Assembly (NCBI GenBank): GCA_003646505.1 | Contig: QMKT01000022.1 | Location: forward strand, 1 to 15,260 | Direction of reading: 5' to 3' | DNA length: 15,260 nucleotides | Origin: Campylobacterota bacterium | Lineage (GTDB): Bacteria > Campylobacterota > Campylobacteria > Campylobacterales > Sulfurovaceae | Translations under genes and position numbers: made by a program | The notes under the pieces: model-generated | Told to the model about the DNA's origin: nothing | Database searches by the model: none | What the model saw: the letters and a program-made list of their open reading frames with translations, nothing else | Part shown: in pieces, positions 8,112 through 14,625 of the stretch | How positions within the stretch are numbered: the stretch's first letter is position 1 | Layout of the letters: every line of letters starts with the position of its first letter

Positions 8112-8186
8112 TCACCTATACCAATATATCATAGCGATGAGTGAAGGAGGGGTACACGATTTCGAGTATATAGATAACTGGCGCAT
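8112..8186 (-). CDS. Possible short leader ORF (24 codons)
   Basis: ATG 8184-8186 has AAGGAA (8195-8200) 8 bp upstream, and the frame runs to TGA 8112-8114, ending 2 bp before the flavoprotein ATG. The peptide begins MRQLSIYSKSC and ends IYWYR. A TATAAT lies upstream at 8218-8223. The arrangement would allow translational coupling. It resembles nothing known to me and could be chance. Confidence 0.25.
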   Translation of the reverse strand: MRQLSIYSKSCTPPSLIAMIYWYR

Positions 8187-8217
8187 AAGTGTAGTTCCTT
8201 ATATTAATCTAACCGAG

Positions 8218-8223
8218 ATTATA
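8218..8223 (-). promoter_or_regulatory. Candidate -10 box for leader ORF and flavoprotein gene
   Basis: TATAAT on the minus strand, preceded by a T-rich stretch (GTATTT), would give a transcript starting near 8211 and a leader of about 100 bases before the flavoprotein ATG. No consensus -35 box; ACTTAA is at the right distance. Confidence 0.4.
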
Positions 8224-8271
8224 AAATACGCATACAACGTTTAAGTTGAAAATAGTCAATAAGCTTATGAA

Positions 8272-8294
8272 TTAACACTTAGTTAATACTAAGT
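8272..8294. repeat. Overlapping inverted repeats, possible operator
   Basis: ACTTAGT (8277-8283) and ACTAAGT (8288-8294) are perfect arms around TAAT. They overlap a second inverted repeat, TTAAC (8272-8276) and GTTAA (8282-8286), and another TTAGT follows at about 8296-8300. Such nested symmetry often marks a regulator site between divergent genes (flavoprotein gene and methyltransferase gene here). Confidence 0.35.
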
Positions 8295-8310
8295 AGTTAG
8301 TATATCAGTA

Positions 8311-8388
8311 ATCCTTCCTAATATGAAAACAATGTTGTCTCCCCTTTTATTTGACATGCTTTTTCCCTTTTATAACACTAGGAAGGAT
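8311..8388. repeat. 10-bp inverted repeat pair in the 8116-8453 gap
   Basis: ATCCTTCCTA (8311-8320) and TAGGAAGGAT (8379-8388) are perfect reverse complements 58 bp apart. Between them lies TTGACA (8352-8357) with TATAAC 15 bp further on, a possible but tight promoter. The pair may be two half-sites for a regulator or the stem of a long RNA structure. I see no gene in the interior. The rest of 8116-8453 holds only the promoters and the leader ORF listed separately. Confidence 0.4.
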
Positions 8389-8420
8389 ATATCAAAATCT
8401 ATCATTCTAAACATCTGTGT

Positions 8421-8426
8421 TAAAAT
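8421..8426 (+). promoter_or_regulatory. Candidate -10 box for the methyltransferase-sheath unit
   Basis: TAAAAT preceded by TGTGT lies 28 bp before the ATG at 8454. A Shine-Dalgarno AAAGG is at about 8443-8447. No clear -35 box. Confidence 0.4.
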
Positions 8427-8453
8427 AGTGTCACTGAAACCTAAAGGTACTCA

Positions 8454-9389
8454 ATGATATTTACGCATCATACTATGCAAGAGATATTTCCTATACTTCA
8501 AAATAAACTTAAAACAGAGTCTTTGCTCACCTTTAATATCCTTGACCCTGATTTGGGAAATGGATATGCAGGTCATACGATAGTGATAGAAGATAAAACC
8601 TATATACAGAGAGGGTACAAAGCATGGACAGATCTTGCTGAGTTACTCATGTGTCAAATGTTAACACCCAAAGAATGGGAGTATCCGCTTGTTACACTGA
8701 GATTTGAGAAACTGGAAACACAAAACTCTTTTCATCTCGATACGGAAAGTCCCAAAGAAGAAAAATATGGAGTAGGCTCACACTTCTCAGCTATACATAA
8801 AATGGAAGAACCGGCTTTTCTTTACTACTACACACAAGCACTCAAAAATGTCAAATTGTCTGAACGAACCCGTGTTTTAAATCTTGGCATCAATACCGGT
8901 GATGAATTTTTTGTGATTAAAAATTCATTAGATATGAATAAGTATAAAAATATGGACTTTGTAGGTATTGACCATTCAAAGTCAGCTATAGACTATGCTA
9001 ACACGTTGTTTAAAGAAAAAAATGTAATACTCTATGAGTATGACATCAATGCTTTGGAAGATTTAGATCTAGGAAAGTTTGACTTGCTTATCAGTATAGG
9101 AACACTGCAAAGTCCCAGTATCAATTTTAAACCTTTTTTTATGTCATTGGTACAAAATTATCTGGAAAAAGATTCAGCTATTATTTTAGGATTTCCAAAT
9201 TCAAGATGGATAGGGGGTGAGATGATCTATGGAGCCAAAGCACCAAACTATGCTATGTCAGAGATGTCTTTACTCTATAATGATGTCATTTTTTGTAAAA
9301 AATATTTGCAACAAAAGAAATATAGAGTGACGATCACGGGAAAGCAGTATGTGTTTTTGACTGCTACAAAAATAAATAGTACGTTATAG
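8454..9389 (+). CDS. Class I SAM-dependent methyltransferase, unknown target
   Basis: The C-terminal ~190 of 311 residues form a Rossmann methyltransferase fold. Motif I is VLNLGINTGDE (141-151), with the third glycine of GxGxG offset; motif II is FVGIDHSKSAIDYA, with Asp binding the SAM ribose. DLLISIGTLQS fits motif IV, and GFPNSRWIGGE is in the later catalytic region. The first ~125 residues (with GNGYAGHTIVIEDKTYIQRG) are an N-terminal domain I do not recognise, possibly substrate-binding. The target (protein, lipid, small molecule) is unknown. It is the first gene of a two-gene plus-strand unit; the tail sheath starts 35 bp later with no visible terminator between, which suggests co-transcription and perhaps a role in the same process. 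Confidence 0.75.
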   Translation: MIFTHHTMQEIFPILQNKLKTESLLTFNILDPDLGNGYAGHTIVIEDKTYIQRGYKAWTDLAELLMCQMLTPKEWEYPLVTLRFEKLETQNSFHLDTESPKEEKYGVGSHFSAIHKMEEPAFLYYYTQALKNVKLSERTRVLNLGINTGDEFFVIKNSLDMNKYKNMDFVGIDHSKSAIDYANTLFKEKNVILYEYDINALEDLDLGKFDLLISIGTLQSPSINFKPFFMSLVQNYLEKDSAIILGFPNSRWIGGEMIYGAKAPNYAMSEMSLLYNDVIFCKKYLQQKKYRVTITGKQYVFLTATKINSTL

Positions 9390-9424
9390 TTTCTTTAACG
9401 AAAAACTACCATAGGAGGTGTGTT

Positions 9425-10858
9425 ATGGCTGAATATCTTTCCCCCGGAGTATATATAGAAGAATTACCGATGGGTACGAAGCCTATAGAAGGTGTATCGA
9501 CCAGTACGGTTGGATTTGTTGGGGTTTCTGGCTTGATAGAAATATTACCAAAGGCAAATACTATACCAAGTAATGCTGCTCTGAAGGATAGTTTAAAAGC
9601 TCTTAGGGACAAATTAACAGAAGCAAATGGTTTTGAAACAAATAATAAAAATGTCGACATGATCAAAGCAGTTGGCGAAATATCCTCATTGGTTGATGTG
9701 GTTGAGGAAACTGTAGAGAATATCACAAATGAAACAGAGAAAAAGACTGCACAGGATGATTTCTTAATAGTACAAAAGATATATGAAGATGCAAAAGAGG
9801 TCGTTTTGTATTTTAAATATTTAGACAAACCTACTTTTATTTCAAGTAGGGATGACTATGTTTTAAAATATGGAATATATACAAAGGATAACTATTTGGC
9901 TCCTGCTGTATATAGTTTTTTTGCCAATGGAGGCAAACGTTGTTATGTGATTAGTACAAAAAGTAATTCTACAAGTGATATAGTAGGAACGGTGGATGCA
10001 AATAATAATAGTACAGGATTACAAGCCTTTGAAGAGGTGGATGAAATAAATATATTGTGTATTCCTGGTATAGAAGACGATACGGTGCATCAAGCAATGA
10101 TAACGCATTGCGAAACAATGGGTGATAGATTCTGTATTTTTGATTCAAAAAAAGGTGAAAGTTTAGATGCCATTCAAACACGAAAAGATGGTTTAGTTTC
10201 TGATAAAGGTATAGGAGCACTATATTACCCTTGGATAAAAATTGCCGTAGAGCAGAAAAATACTGAAGGAAAAGTAGTTTTTGAAAACATGCTCATCCCT
10301 CCAAGTGGTGCCATGGCTGGTATCTATGCTAGAAGTGATACGGAAAGAGGTGTACATAAAGCACCTGCTAATGAAGTAGTAAGAGGTGCTTTAGAACTTG
10401 AACGAACCATTACAAAAGCAGATCAGGACATATTAAACCCTAAAAATATTAATTGTATCAGAGCATTTCCAGGAAGGGGTATTCGTATCTGGGGTGCAAG
10501 AACCATTGCACCAAGAGGTTCAGAATGGATATATATTAATGTACGTCGTCTTTTTCTCTTCATTGAAGAGTCTATTGATAAATCAACACAATGGGCAGTT
10601 TTTGAGCCTAATAACGAAGGTTTGTGGGTAAAAATAGTACAGAGTATTTCCAGTTTCCTCTTTGGTATTTGGAAAAGTGGTGCTCTGGTGGGTGCAAGTC
10701 CTAAAGAGGCTTTTTTTGTAAAATGTGATCGTTCTACTATGACACAAGACGATATTGATAATGGTAGACTGATAGTTATAATTGGTCTTGCCCCTATAAA
10801 ACCTGCAGAGTTTGTGATCCTTAGGATTGCACAGTCGACAGCTGATTCAAATAGTTAA
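9425..10858 (+). CDS. Contractile tail sheath protein (phage tail / injection-system type)
   Basis: Forms the contractile outer sheath of phage tails, tailocins and extracellular injection systems. The start MAEYLSPGVYIEELPMGTKP followed by GVSTSTVGFVGV (24-34) is the classic N-terminal arm, and PTFISSRDDYVLKYG (136-150) with SFFANGGKRCYVI the next conserved block. The C-terminal half is also canonical (NCIRAFPGRGIRIWGART, ISSFLFGIWKSGALVGA, EAFFVKCDRSTM, GLAPIKPAEFVIL), including the C-terminal arm used for sheath interlocking. Residues about 36-134 are an extra, charged, mostly helical insertion with coiled-coil character, where usual sheaths have only a short linker. A strong AGGAGGTG (9413-9420) drives translation. 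All 477 residues look intact, but no tube, baseplate, spike, tape-measure or ATPase gene is in the window. Its partners must be elsewhere or absent. Confidence 0.93.
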   Translation: MAEYLSPGVYIEELPMGTKPIEGVSTSTVGFVGVSGLIEILPKANTIPSNAALKDSLKALRDKLTEANGFETNNKNVDMIKAVGEISSLVDVVEETVENITNETEKKTAQDDFLIVQKIYEDAKEVVLYFKYLDKPTFISSRDDYVLKYGIYTKDNYLAPAVYSFFANGGKRCYVISTKSNSTSDIVGTVDANNNSTGLQAFEEVDEINILCIPGIEDDTVHQAMITHCETMGDRFCIFDSKKGESLDAIQTRKDGLVSDKGIGALYYPWIKIAVEQKNTEGKVVFENMLIPPSGAMAGIYARSDTERGVHKAPANEVVRGALELERTITKADQDILNPKNINCIRAFPGRGIRIWGARTIAPRGSEWIYINVRRLFLFIEESIDKSTQWAVFEPNNEGLWVKIVQSISSFLFGIWKSGALVGASPKEAFFVKCDRSTMTQDDIDNGRLIVIIGLAPIKPAEFVILRIAQSTADSNS

Positions 10859-10877
10859 AAGAGAATACGATACCTTC

Positions 10878-11492
10878 TTATATTAACAGTTTCAGATCAG
10901 CGCTGACATTTGTATCGATCGCTTTGTTTTCAATCTCACCGGATAGCTCTATCTGTACCTGTTCATTATCAATCCATTTCAGGAATTTCATGCGAGGGTG
11001 ACTCACATCCTCTAGATTAAACCCTTCTTGTTCTGAAAGATCGTGCCATAGTTTTGTAGAAAGTTTATTTTGCAGAGGCTTGAAACAGCCCTCTGCATCT
11101 TTTTTGTAAATTCTGACGGTCTGCAGATTTGACATCAGTAGTGTTTCAAGAGCTATCATAGTGCTATTTGGGGAGACAAAGGTCTCATAATCAATGGCAT
11201 CATCTGCCAGCAGGCATACTTTTTCCCCCATTTTGACTTTCAATATACCCTCTTTTTTGATAAAAGAAAGCATTTTTTCCTGTTCTGTATTTACGGTTGG
11301 TTTTGTCTCACTGATCGGTTGTACTGGTTTTGTAGGTACTGTCGGCTCTGGTATTTTTACTGGAACAGTGGGTATTGGCTCAACTGCCTGTGTTGGATGT
11401 GTTGTTCGCTTTCCAGACTGTAGTTTTTCCTGACAACCCACAGTCAAAAAGGCAGAAATGATTAGAGTCAGAGCCAAAATATATTTAGTCAT
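10878..11492 (-). CDS. Proline-rich lipoprotein of the lysis-like operon
   Basis: A 204-residue predicted lipoprotein: signal peptide with lipobox LTVGC and Cys20, then a proline-rich linker (33-65, with repeated P-x-P-like steps such as IPEPTVPTKPVQP) long enough to reach into the periplasm. A globular C-terminal domain of about 130 residues follows (KEGILKVKMGEKVCLLADD, TVRIYKKDAEGCFKPL, SHPRMKFLKWID, ADLKLLI at the end), with two cysteines (near 92 and 134) that could pair. I do not recognise this domain. The gene overlaps the end of the lysozyme-like gene by 8 bp, implying coupled expression. By position it recalls outer-membrane spanin lipoproteins, but it is much longer than Rz1-type ones. 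It could instead anchor an envelope structure. It converges with the sheath gene, 19 bp away. Confidence 0.7.
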   Translation of the reverse strand: MTKYILALTLIISAFLTVGCQEKLQSGKRTTHPTQAVEPIPTVPVKIPEPTVPTKPVQPISETKPTVNTEQEKMLSFIKKEGILKVKMGEKVCLLADDAIDYETFVSPNSTMIALETLLMSNLQTVRIYKKDAEGCFKPLQNKLSTKLWHDLSEQEGFNLEDVSHPRMKFLKWIDNEQVQIELSGEIENKAIDTNVSADLKLLI

Positions 11493-12255
11493 TTCTTGGA
11501 TCCCCTTTCAAATAAGAGCCAAAGAGTTTTTTGACAGCAGAAGAGGTGCTTTCACCAGGCTGTCCATCTACTCTCAAGGCAATACCATCGAAGAGATTGA
11601 GAAATTGCTGAAGTTTATCGGCTTCTGCTTCCTCCTTTGTGCTATATAAAAATATCGGATTTTGTATACTTGATAGTGTAATTTTACCTTGTTCTTCTAG
11701 ACGTTTTATCAGAATCACTGCCCCGCATTGACGAGATCTTGCAGTATCTGACCAGGTGCCGTCCGCTATATATTTACCACTTTTGTAATGATTGGAAAAA
11801 GACCAAAGATAGGGTGAAAGGACATGTGAATGGTAGAGACGGTATCCCCAGCCGTTATAACCTTCCAATTCATAAAGTAGACGGGGCAGTGACCACTCTT
11901 TAATGTTGTGCAATTTTCTAAGTTTGAGTGCATCTACAGCACTCTCTTCCCAGCTAAAAGGAGGATTACCTTTTTTTGGTCTATTCGCAGGAACATGTTT
12001 GGTTCTTGCACTTAAAGGATCCCCATTATGTAGATGTTTAGAAAAGTTCTGACTGCTTTCCATGTTGTGGATGGCTGCAATGAAATACCAGGGAATGCCT
12101 AAATGATCAGCAACATTTTCATAGCGGGAACGATTTTTTAGGAGTTGACCCACTAGTTTGTCGATGGTAGCAAACTGGCTTTCTGTTGCTGTACAGGTTT
12201 TATAGAGTCTTGTATATTCCTCTGTCAAAGTCTTAGTATAATTTACTCTTGCCAT
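11485..12255 (-). CDS. Lysozyme / lytic-transglycosylase-like enzyme with peptidoglycan-binding tail
   Basis: A predicted murein hydrolase of 256 residues with no signal peptide. The catalytic region (about 45-200) has WYFIAAIHNMESSQNF (56-71), in which Glu66 is in the place of the catalytic glutamate of SLT-type enzymes (E-S-x-x-N/F). HLHNGDPLSART and NPPFSWEESAVDAL follow, then LYELEGYNGWGYR and SPYLWSFSN, as in phage-type lysozyme family proteins. The last 42 residues (215-256, with RVDGQPGESTSSAVKKLFG) match the second half of a peptidoglycan-binding domain. Lack of a signal peptide means it needs a holin or an injection apparatus to reach the wall, as for endolysins. ATG start with AAAGG upstream. 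It is third of four genes; the holin-like gene ends 77 bp upstream. The family assignment is from recalled motifs and needs a profile search. Confidence 0.75.
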   Translation of the reverse strand: MARVNYTKTLTEEYTRLYKTCTATESQFATIDKLVGQLLKNRSRYENVADHLGIPWYFIAAIHNMESSQNFSKHLHNGDPLSARTKHVPANRPKKGNPPFSWEESAVDALKLRKLHNIKEWSLPRLLYELEGYNGWGYRLYHSHVLSPYLWSFSNHYKSGKYIADGTWSDTARSRQCGAVILIKRLEEQGKITLSSIQNPIFLYSTKEEAEADKLQQFLNLFDGIALRVDGQPGESTSSAVKKLFGSYLKGDPRND

Positions 12256-12332
12256 TTTTTCTGCCTTTCCCGTATTTGATCCATATACAATTGACCTGTG
12301 CAGCCTGTATACGTTCTATATAGATCATATGG

Positions 12333-12821
12333 CTACTCTTTCGTTTTATCTTTTGAATCTTCTTTTCTCTGTGCCGAACCAAATAGATATCCAGCTATAG
12401 CACCCAAAATTCCCATTGGTGCCGTCAATGCTTGATCTGTATCTACAACCATGGCAAGTAATATTGCACCAAATATGACAGTCACCAAGCCGATTGTGGT
12501 CACAATATCTCTTGCCTGATGTTTAGGTGTATTTATTATTAGGATTGTAATGATGATCAATGAAAAGACATACAATACCGCAATGATCACAACATAGTGA
12601 TATGCGTTTTGAATTACCGCCAACTGTATACTATTGTCAGGTTGCAATTCCTGTTTTGCAACCTGTTTAAAATCAAATGCATCTTCAATCATACTTAGGT
12701 CATCATTTGTCGATATTTGTTCAATGGTACTTGTATTGTTCTCTATAGAAGCATATACAGTACCTAATGATAAAACAATAAGCATTATAATCAAGAGAAT
12801 TTTTCGTAAAATAGTTTTCAT
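12333..12821 (-). CDS. Small holin-like membrane protein
   Basis: A 162-residue inner-membrane protein. An N-terminal signal-like segment (residues 1-24, VYA cleavage site) is followed by a polar exported stretch (25-72). Two clear membrane helices (about 76-96 and 106-126) and a third, Gly/Ala-rich hydrophobic segment (134-149, GILGAIAGYLFG) come next, then a short, strongly charged tail ending KEDSKDKTKE. Small size, several helices and a charged C-terminus next to an endolysin-type gene are holin-like, although a cleavable signal is unusual for holins. I do not recognise a named family. Start ATG has AAGGAG upstream. The gene is second in the operon, 16 bp after the small secreted-protein gene. 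Confidence 0.6.
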   Translation of the reverse strand: MKTILRKILLIIMLIVLSLGTVYASIENNTSTIEQISTNDDLSMIEDAFDFKQVAKQELQPDNSIQLAVIQNAYHYVVIIAVLYVFSLIIITILIINTPKHQARDIVTTIGLVTVIFGAILLAMVVDTDQALTAPMGILGAIAGYLFGSAQRKEDSKDKTKE

Positions 12822-12837
12822 AATTATCTCCTTCTTT

Positions 12838-13134
12838 TTAATTTAGAATCCCCAGTAATCGTTCATAATGTGTTGCTGCATCCAGATTTTTTATTCTTAT
12901 AGCATCTTTCAATTTCTTACGGTAATACGTTTTCATTTTTTCTTTCTTCTTAGGTGAATAGTCATGAACCTGTTGTTGAAAATCAACATATACACTTTCA
13001 TTCACAGTTTTCTTAGATTGTGTACTAGATACGGATTGTATAGGGGCAGTATATTTATTTAATGCGGCAGCTGATAAAAGCACTGGTACCAGTATACTTA
13101 GATAAATCACAGTATAAATTTTGATTTTAAACAT
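12838..13134 (-). CDS. Small secreted protein, first gene of the lysis-like operon
   Basis: A 98-residue protein. The start is ATG 13132-13134, chosen because AAAGGAGA (13139-13146) lies at ideal distance; the frame stays open further upstream but without a ribosome site. A signal peptide (KIK then a hydrophobic core, cut near LLSAAA, residue 24) is followed by a low-complexity Ser/Thr/Gln stretch and a basic, helical C-terminal half (YSPKKKEKMKTYYRKKLKDA, then LDAATHYERLLGIL). The function is not known; the helical half could bind peptidoglycan, nucleic acid or a partner protein. It is 16 bp from the holin-like gene and shares its promoter. Confidence 0.65.
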   Translation of the reverse strand: MFKIKIYTVIYLSILVPVLLSAAALNKYTAPIQSVSSTQSKKTVNESVYVDFQQQVHDYSPKKKEKMKTYYRKKLKDAIRIKNLDAATHYERLLGILN

Positions 13135-13159
13135 TTTATCTCCTTTATGAACTCTACTT

Positions 13160-13165
13160 ATTATA
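13160..13165 (-). promoter_or_regulatory. Candidate promoter of the four-gene lysis-like operon
   Basis: TTTGTAGTATAAT gives a perfect TATAAT 25 bp before the ATG at 13134. The transcript would start near 13153 and include the strong AAAGGAGA ribosome site. The -35 region (TAAATG) is weak. Confidence 0.5.
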
Positions 13166-13252
13166 CTACAAATATAACTATACATTTATTTCTACAAGAA
13201 TTAAAAAAGGATTCAAGTTTTGTTTCTGTATTAAAGATAGAAATGAGCTGAC

Positions 13253-13290
13253 CATAAAGTGATGTTCTTTTCATCTTAGTATACTTTATG
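13253..13290. repeat. Imperfect inverted repeat
   Basis: CATAAAGT (13253-13260) and ACTTTATG (13283-13290) are perfect 8-bp arms; inside them GATG and CATC can also pair. It lies between the end of the YjdF-like gene and the promoter of the lysis-like operon. No T-run follows on either strand. It could be a regulator site or an RNA stem. Confidence 0.35.
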
Positions 13291-13328
13291 ATTGTAGGAA
13301 TTATAAAATAGAAGTGTGAAGTCATAAT

Positions 13329-13362
13329 AAAGTGAGGAGGCTTTTATATTCTCCTACACTTT
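13329..13362 (-). terminator. Hairpin terminator across the YjdF-like stop codon
   Basis: On the minus strand AAAGTGTAGGAG (13351-13362) pairs with CTCCTCACTTT (13329-13339) over 11 bp, leaving one bulged T, which is the first base of the stop codon TAG. An 11-base loop separates them. TTTATTATG follows, a weak T-rich tail. It is the best terminator candidate for the TetR-methyltransferase-YjdF unit. Confidence 0.5.
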
Positions 13363-13947
13363 AAGCTGTTTGTCGTGATATCTGGAAAGTAGTAACAGTG
13401 CTACTATCCCGCCTATAAGTGCATACATCATGTCCGATTGCGTATCCCAAACATACCCTTGTGTTCCTAAAAATGCTTCAGCATCTTCTCCTGTTGCAAG
13501 TGCAACCCACCATTCTATCAATTCATAAAATGCAGAAAATGCCAATACAATACTCAGCACAATATAATTTAACCATGCTTTTGAAGCTTCTACAATATGT
13601 TTACGTATTAAAATTTCTCTAGCCAAAATGGCCGGAATGAAGCCTTGTGCAAAATGTCCTACTTTGTCATAATTGTTTCGTGTTTGATCTAAAGCTTCTT
13701 TGACCATGTCAAATAAGGGTACTTCAGCATAGGTATAGTGTCCGCCAACCATTAAAATGATCATATGTATTAAGATAAGCGTATAAAGCAGAGGTGTGAG
13801 TGGGAACTTTTTATAAGTTAATACCACAAGTATAAAACCTATGAGTGCAGGAGCAACTTCAAGAAACCAGGTAAATTGGTCTTTAGGATCGATAGCTGAC
13901 CACACAAGCACAACAAAAAATATGGCTAACCATAGATACTTCATCAT
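13354..13947 (-). CDS. YjdF/DUF2238 family inner-membrane protein
   Basis: A 197-residue integral membrane protein with about six hydrophobic segments. Family traits are visible: HYTYAEVPLFDMV, NNYDKVGHFAQGFIPAILARE, SAFYELIEWWVALATGEDAEAFLGTQG split by short gaps, and YVWDTQSDMMYALIGG near the C-terminus. Length fits (E. coli YjdF is about 209). The biochemical role of the family is not established. It overlaps the upstream methyltransferase by 4 bp (ATGATGA). The second ATG (13942-13944) has a better-spaced GGTGA, so translation may start one codon later. It is the last gene of a TetR-methyltransferase-YjdF unit. Confidence 0.85.
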   Translation of the reverse strand: MMKYLWLAIFFVVLVWSAIDPKDQFTWFLEVAPALIGFILVVLTYKKFPLTPLLYTLILIHMIILMVGGHYTYAEVPLFDMVKEALDQTRNNYDKVGHFAQGFIPAILAREILIRKHIVEASKAWLNYIVLSIVLAFSAFYELIEWWVALATGEDAEAFLGTQGYVWDTQSDMMYALIGGIVALLLLSRYHDKQLKV

Positions 13948-14555
13948 TTCACCGCCGTCATTAAAAAAACGGTAAATTGAGCATGTGGTTTGTTGATGGT
14001 ACTGGCTAAAGAGAAACTCACATCTTTAAACCCGGCTTCTTCAGCATACAGTGCAAGCTTCTTACGATCAAATCCATAATGAAAAACCCCTGTATTATCA
14101 CTATGGAAGTTCCCATCTTCACTATCGAGATCAGCTAAAGCTATAAAACCATCTTTATTAAGCATATTGTAGAGTTTAGATAAAAGAAGAGGGATGTCTT
14201 CTAAATGATGGATCGTCATTGAAGATATGACACCATCAAATTTTCTATCGAGTGTATCGGTACTTAAGTCTTTTTCTATGACTTCTGTTTCACAAGAGAA
14301 CTCATCACATTTATTCTCAAACTCTAATAGCATAGAAGGGGAGTTATCTACCGCAACAATTTTACTTATATAGGGGGCAACAAAATAGCTCAAAAGTCCT
14401 GTGCCTGCACCAAGATCCATAAGCTCCATGGACTTATTTAACTTTATATTATTTACTATTAAGTCTGCTATGCCTTTGGCATTTTGTACGCGTTTTGAGT
14501 TCATGTCCCAAGACTTTGACTTGTGGGCAAATAGGTCATTTTTATTTTCCATCAT
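13944..14555 (-). CDS. Class I SAM-dependent methyltransferase
   Basis: A 203-residue cytoplasmic methyltransferase of the UbiE/Methyltransf_11-12 type. Motif I is DLGAGTG (47-53), the ribose-binding acidic residue is Asp70 in VAVDNSPSML, and FDGVISSMTIHHLEDI is motif IV with the post-motif HHL typical of small-molecule methyltransferases. The substrate is unknown. Start is ATG 14553-14555 or the next codon, ATG 14550-14552; GGAG is spaced better for the second. It lies 59 bp after the TetR gene and overlaps the YjdF-like gene by 4 bp. TetR control of this pair is plausible; the methyltransferase may act on a toxic or volatile small molecule sensed by the regulator, which is speculation. Confidence 0.85.
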   Translation of the reverse strand: MMENKNDLFAHKSKSWDMNSKRVQNAKGIADLIVNNIKLNKSMELMDLGAGTGLLSYFVAPYISKIVAVDNSPSMLLEFENKCDEFSCETEVIEKDLSTDTLDRKFDGVISSMTIHHLEDIPLLLSKLYNMLNKDGFIALADLDSEDGNFHSDNTGVFHYGFDRKKLALYAEEAGFKDVSFSLASTINKPHAQFTVFLMTAVK

Positions 14556-14587
14556 TTCTCCATATTTTTTAATTTTAAAATAGTCAT

Positions 14588-14601
14588 AAATATTAATATT
14601 T
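14588..14601. promoter_or_regulatory. 14-bp perfect palindrome, possible operator
   Basis: AAATATTAATATTT is a perfect palindrome in the 59-bp gap between the TetR gene and the methyltransferase gene. TetR-family proteins bind such symmetric sites, so local control is possible. The gap is so AT-rich that chance symmetry cannot be excluded. Confidence 0.3.
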
Positions 14602-14612
14602 TTTAGTATTTA

Positions 14613-14625
14613 CCCTAAAATAGGG
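14613..14625 (-). terminator. Short hairpin across the TetR stop codon
   Basis: CCCTA and TAGGG pair around TTT on the minus strand, with the TetR stop codon TAG inside the 3' arm. The 5-bp stem is short, and the following sequence is A-rich, not T-rich. It may only partly reduce read-through into the methyltransferase gene. Confidence 0.25.

Noticed and set aside
8110..8115. GTG start two codons upstream for the flavoprotein
   Set aside because: The GTG is part of the AGGTGA ribosome site for the ATG at 8109, so the ATG is far more likely.
8454..13134. Calling the whole stretch an intact prophage
   Set aside because: No integrase, terminase, portal, capsid, tube or baseplate gene is present, so only sheath and lysis-like genes can be supported.
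13135..13185. Longer start (17 extra residues) for the small secreted protein
   Set aside because: It would cover the promoter -10 and the strong AAAGGAGA site and would put extra sequence before the signal peptide.
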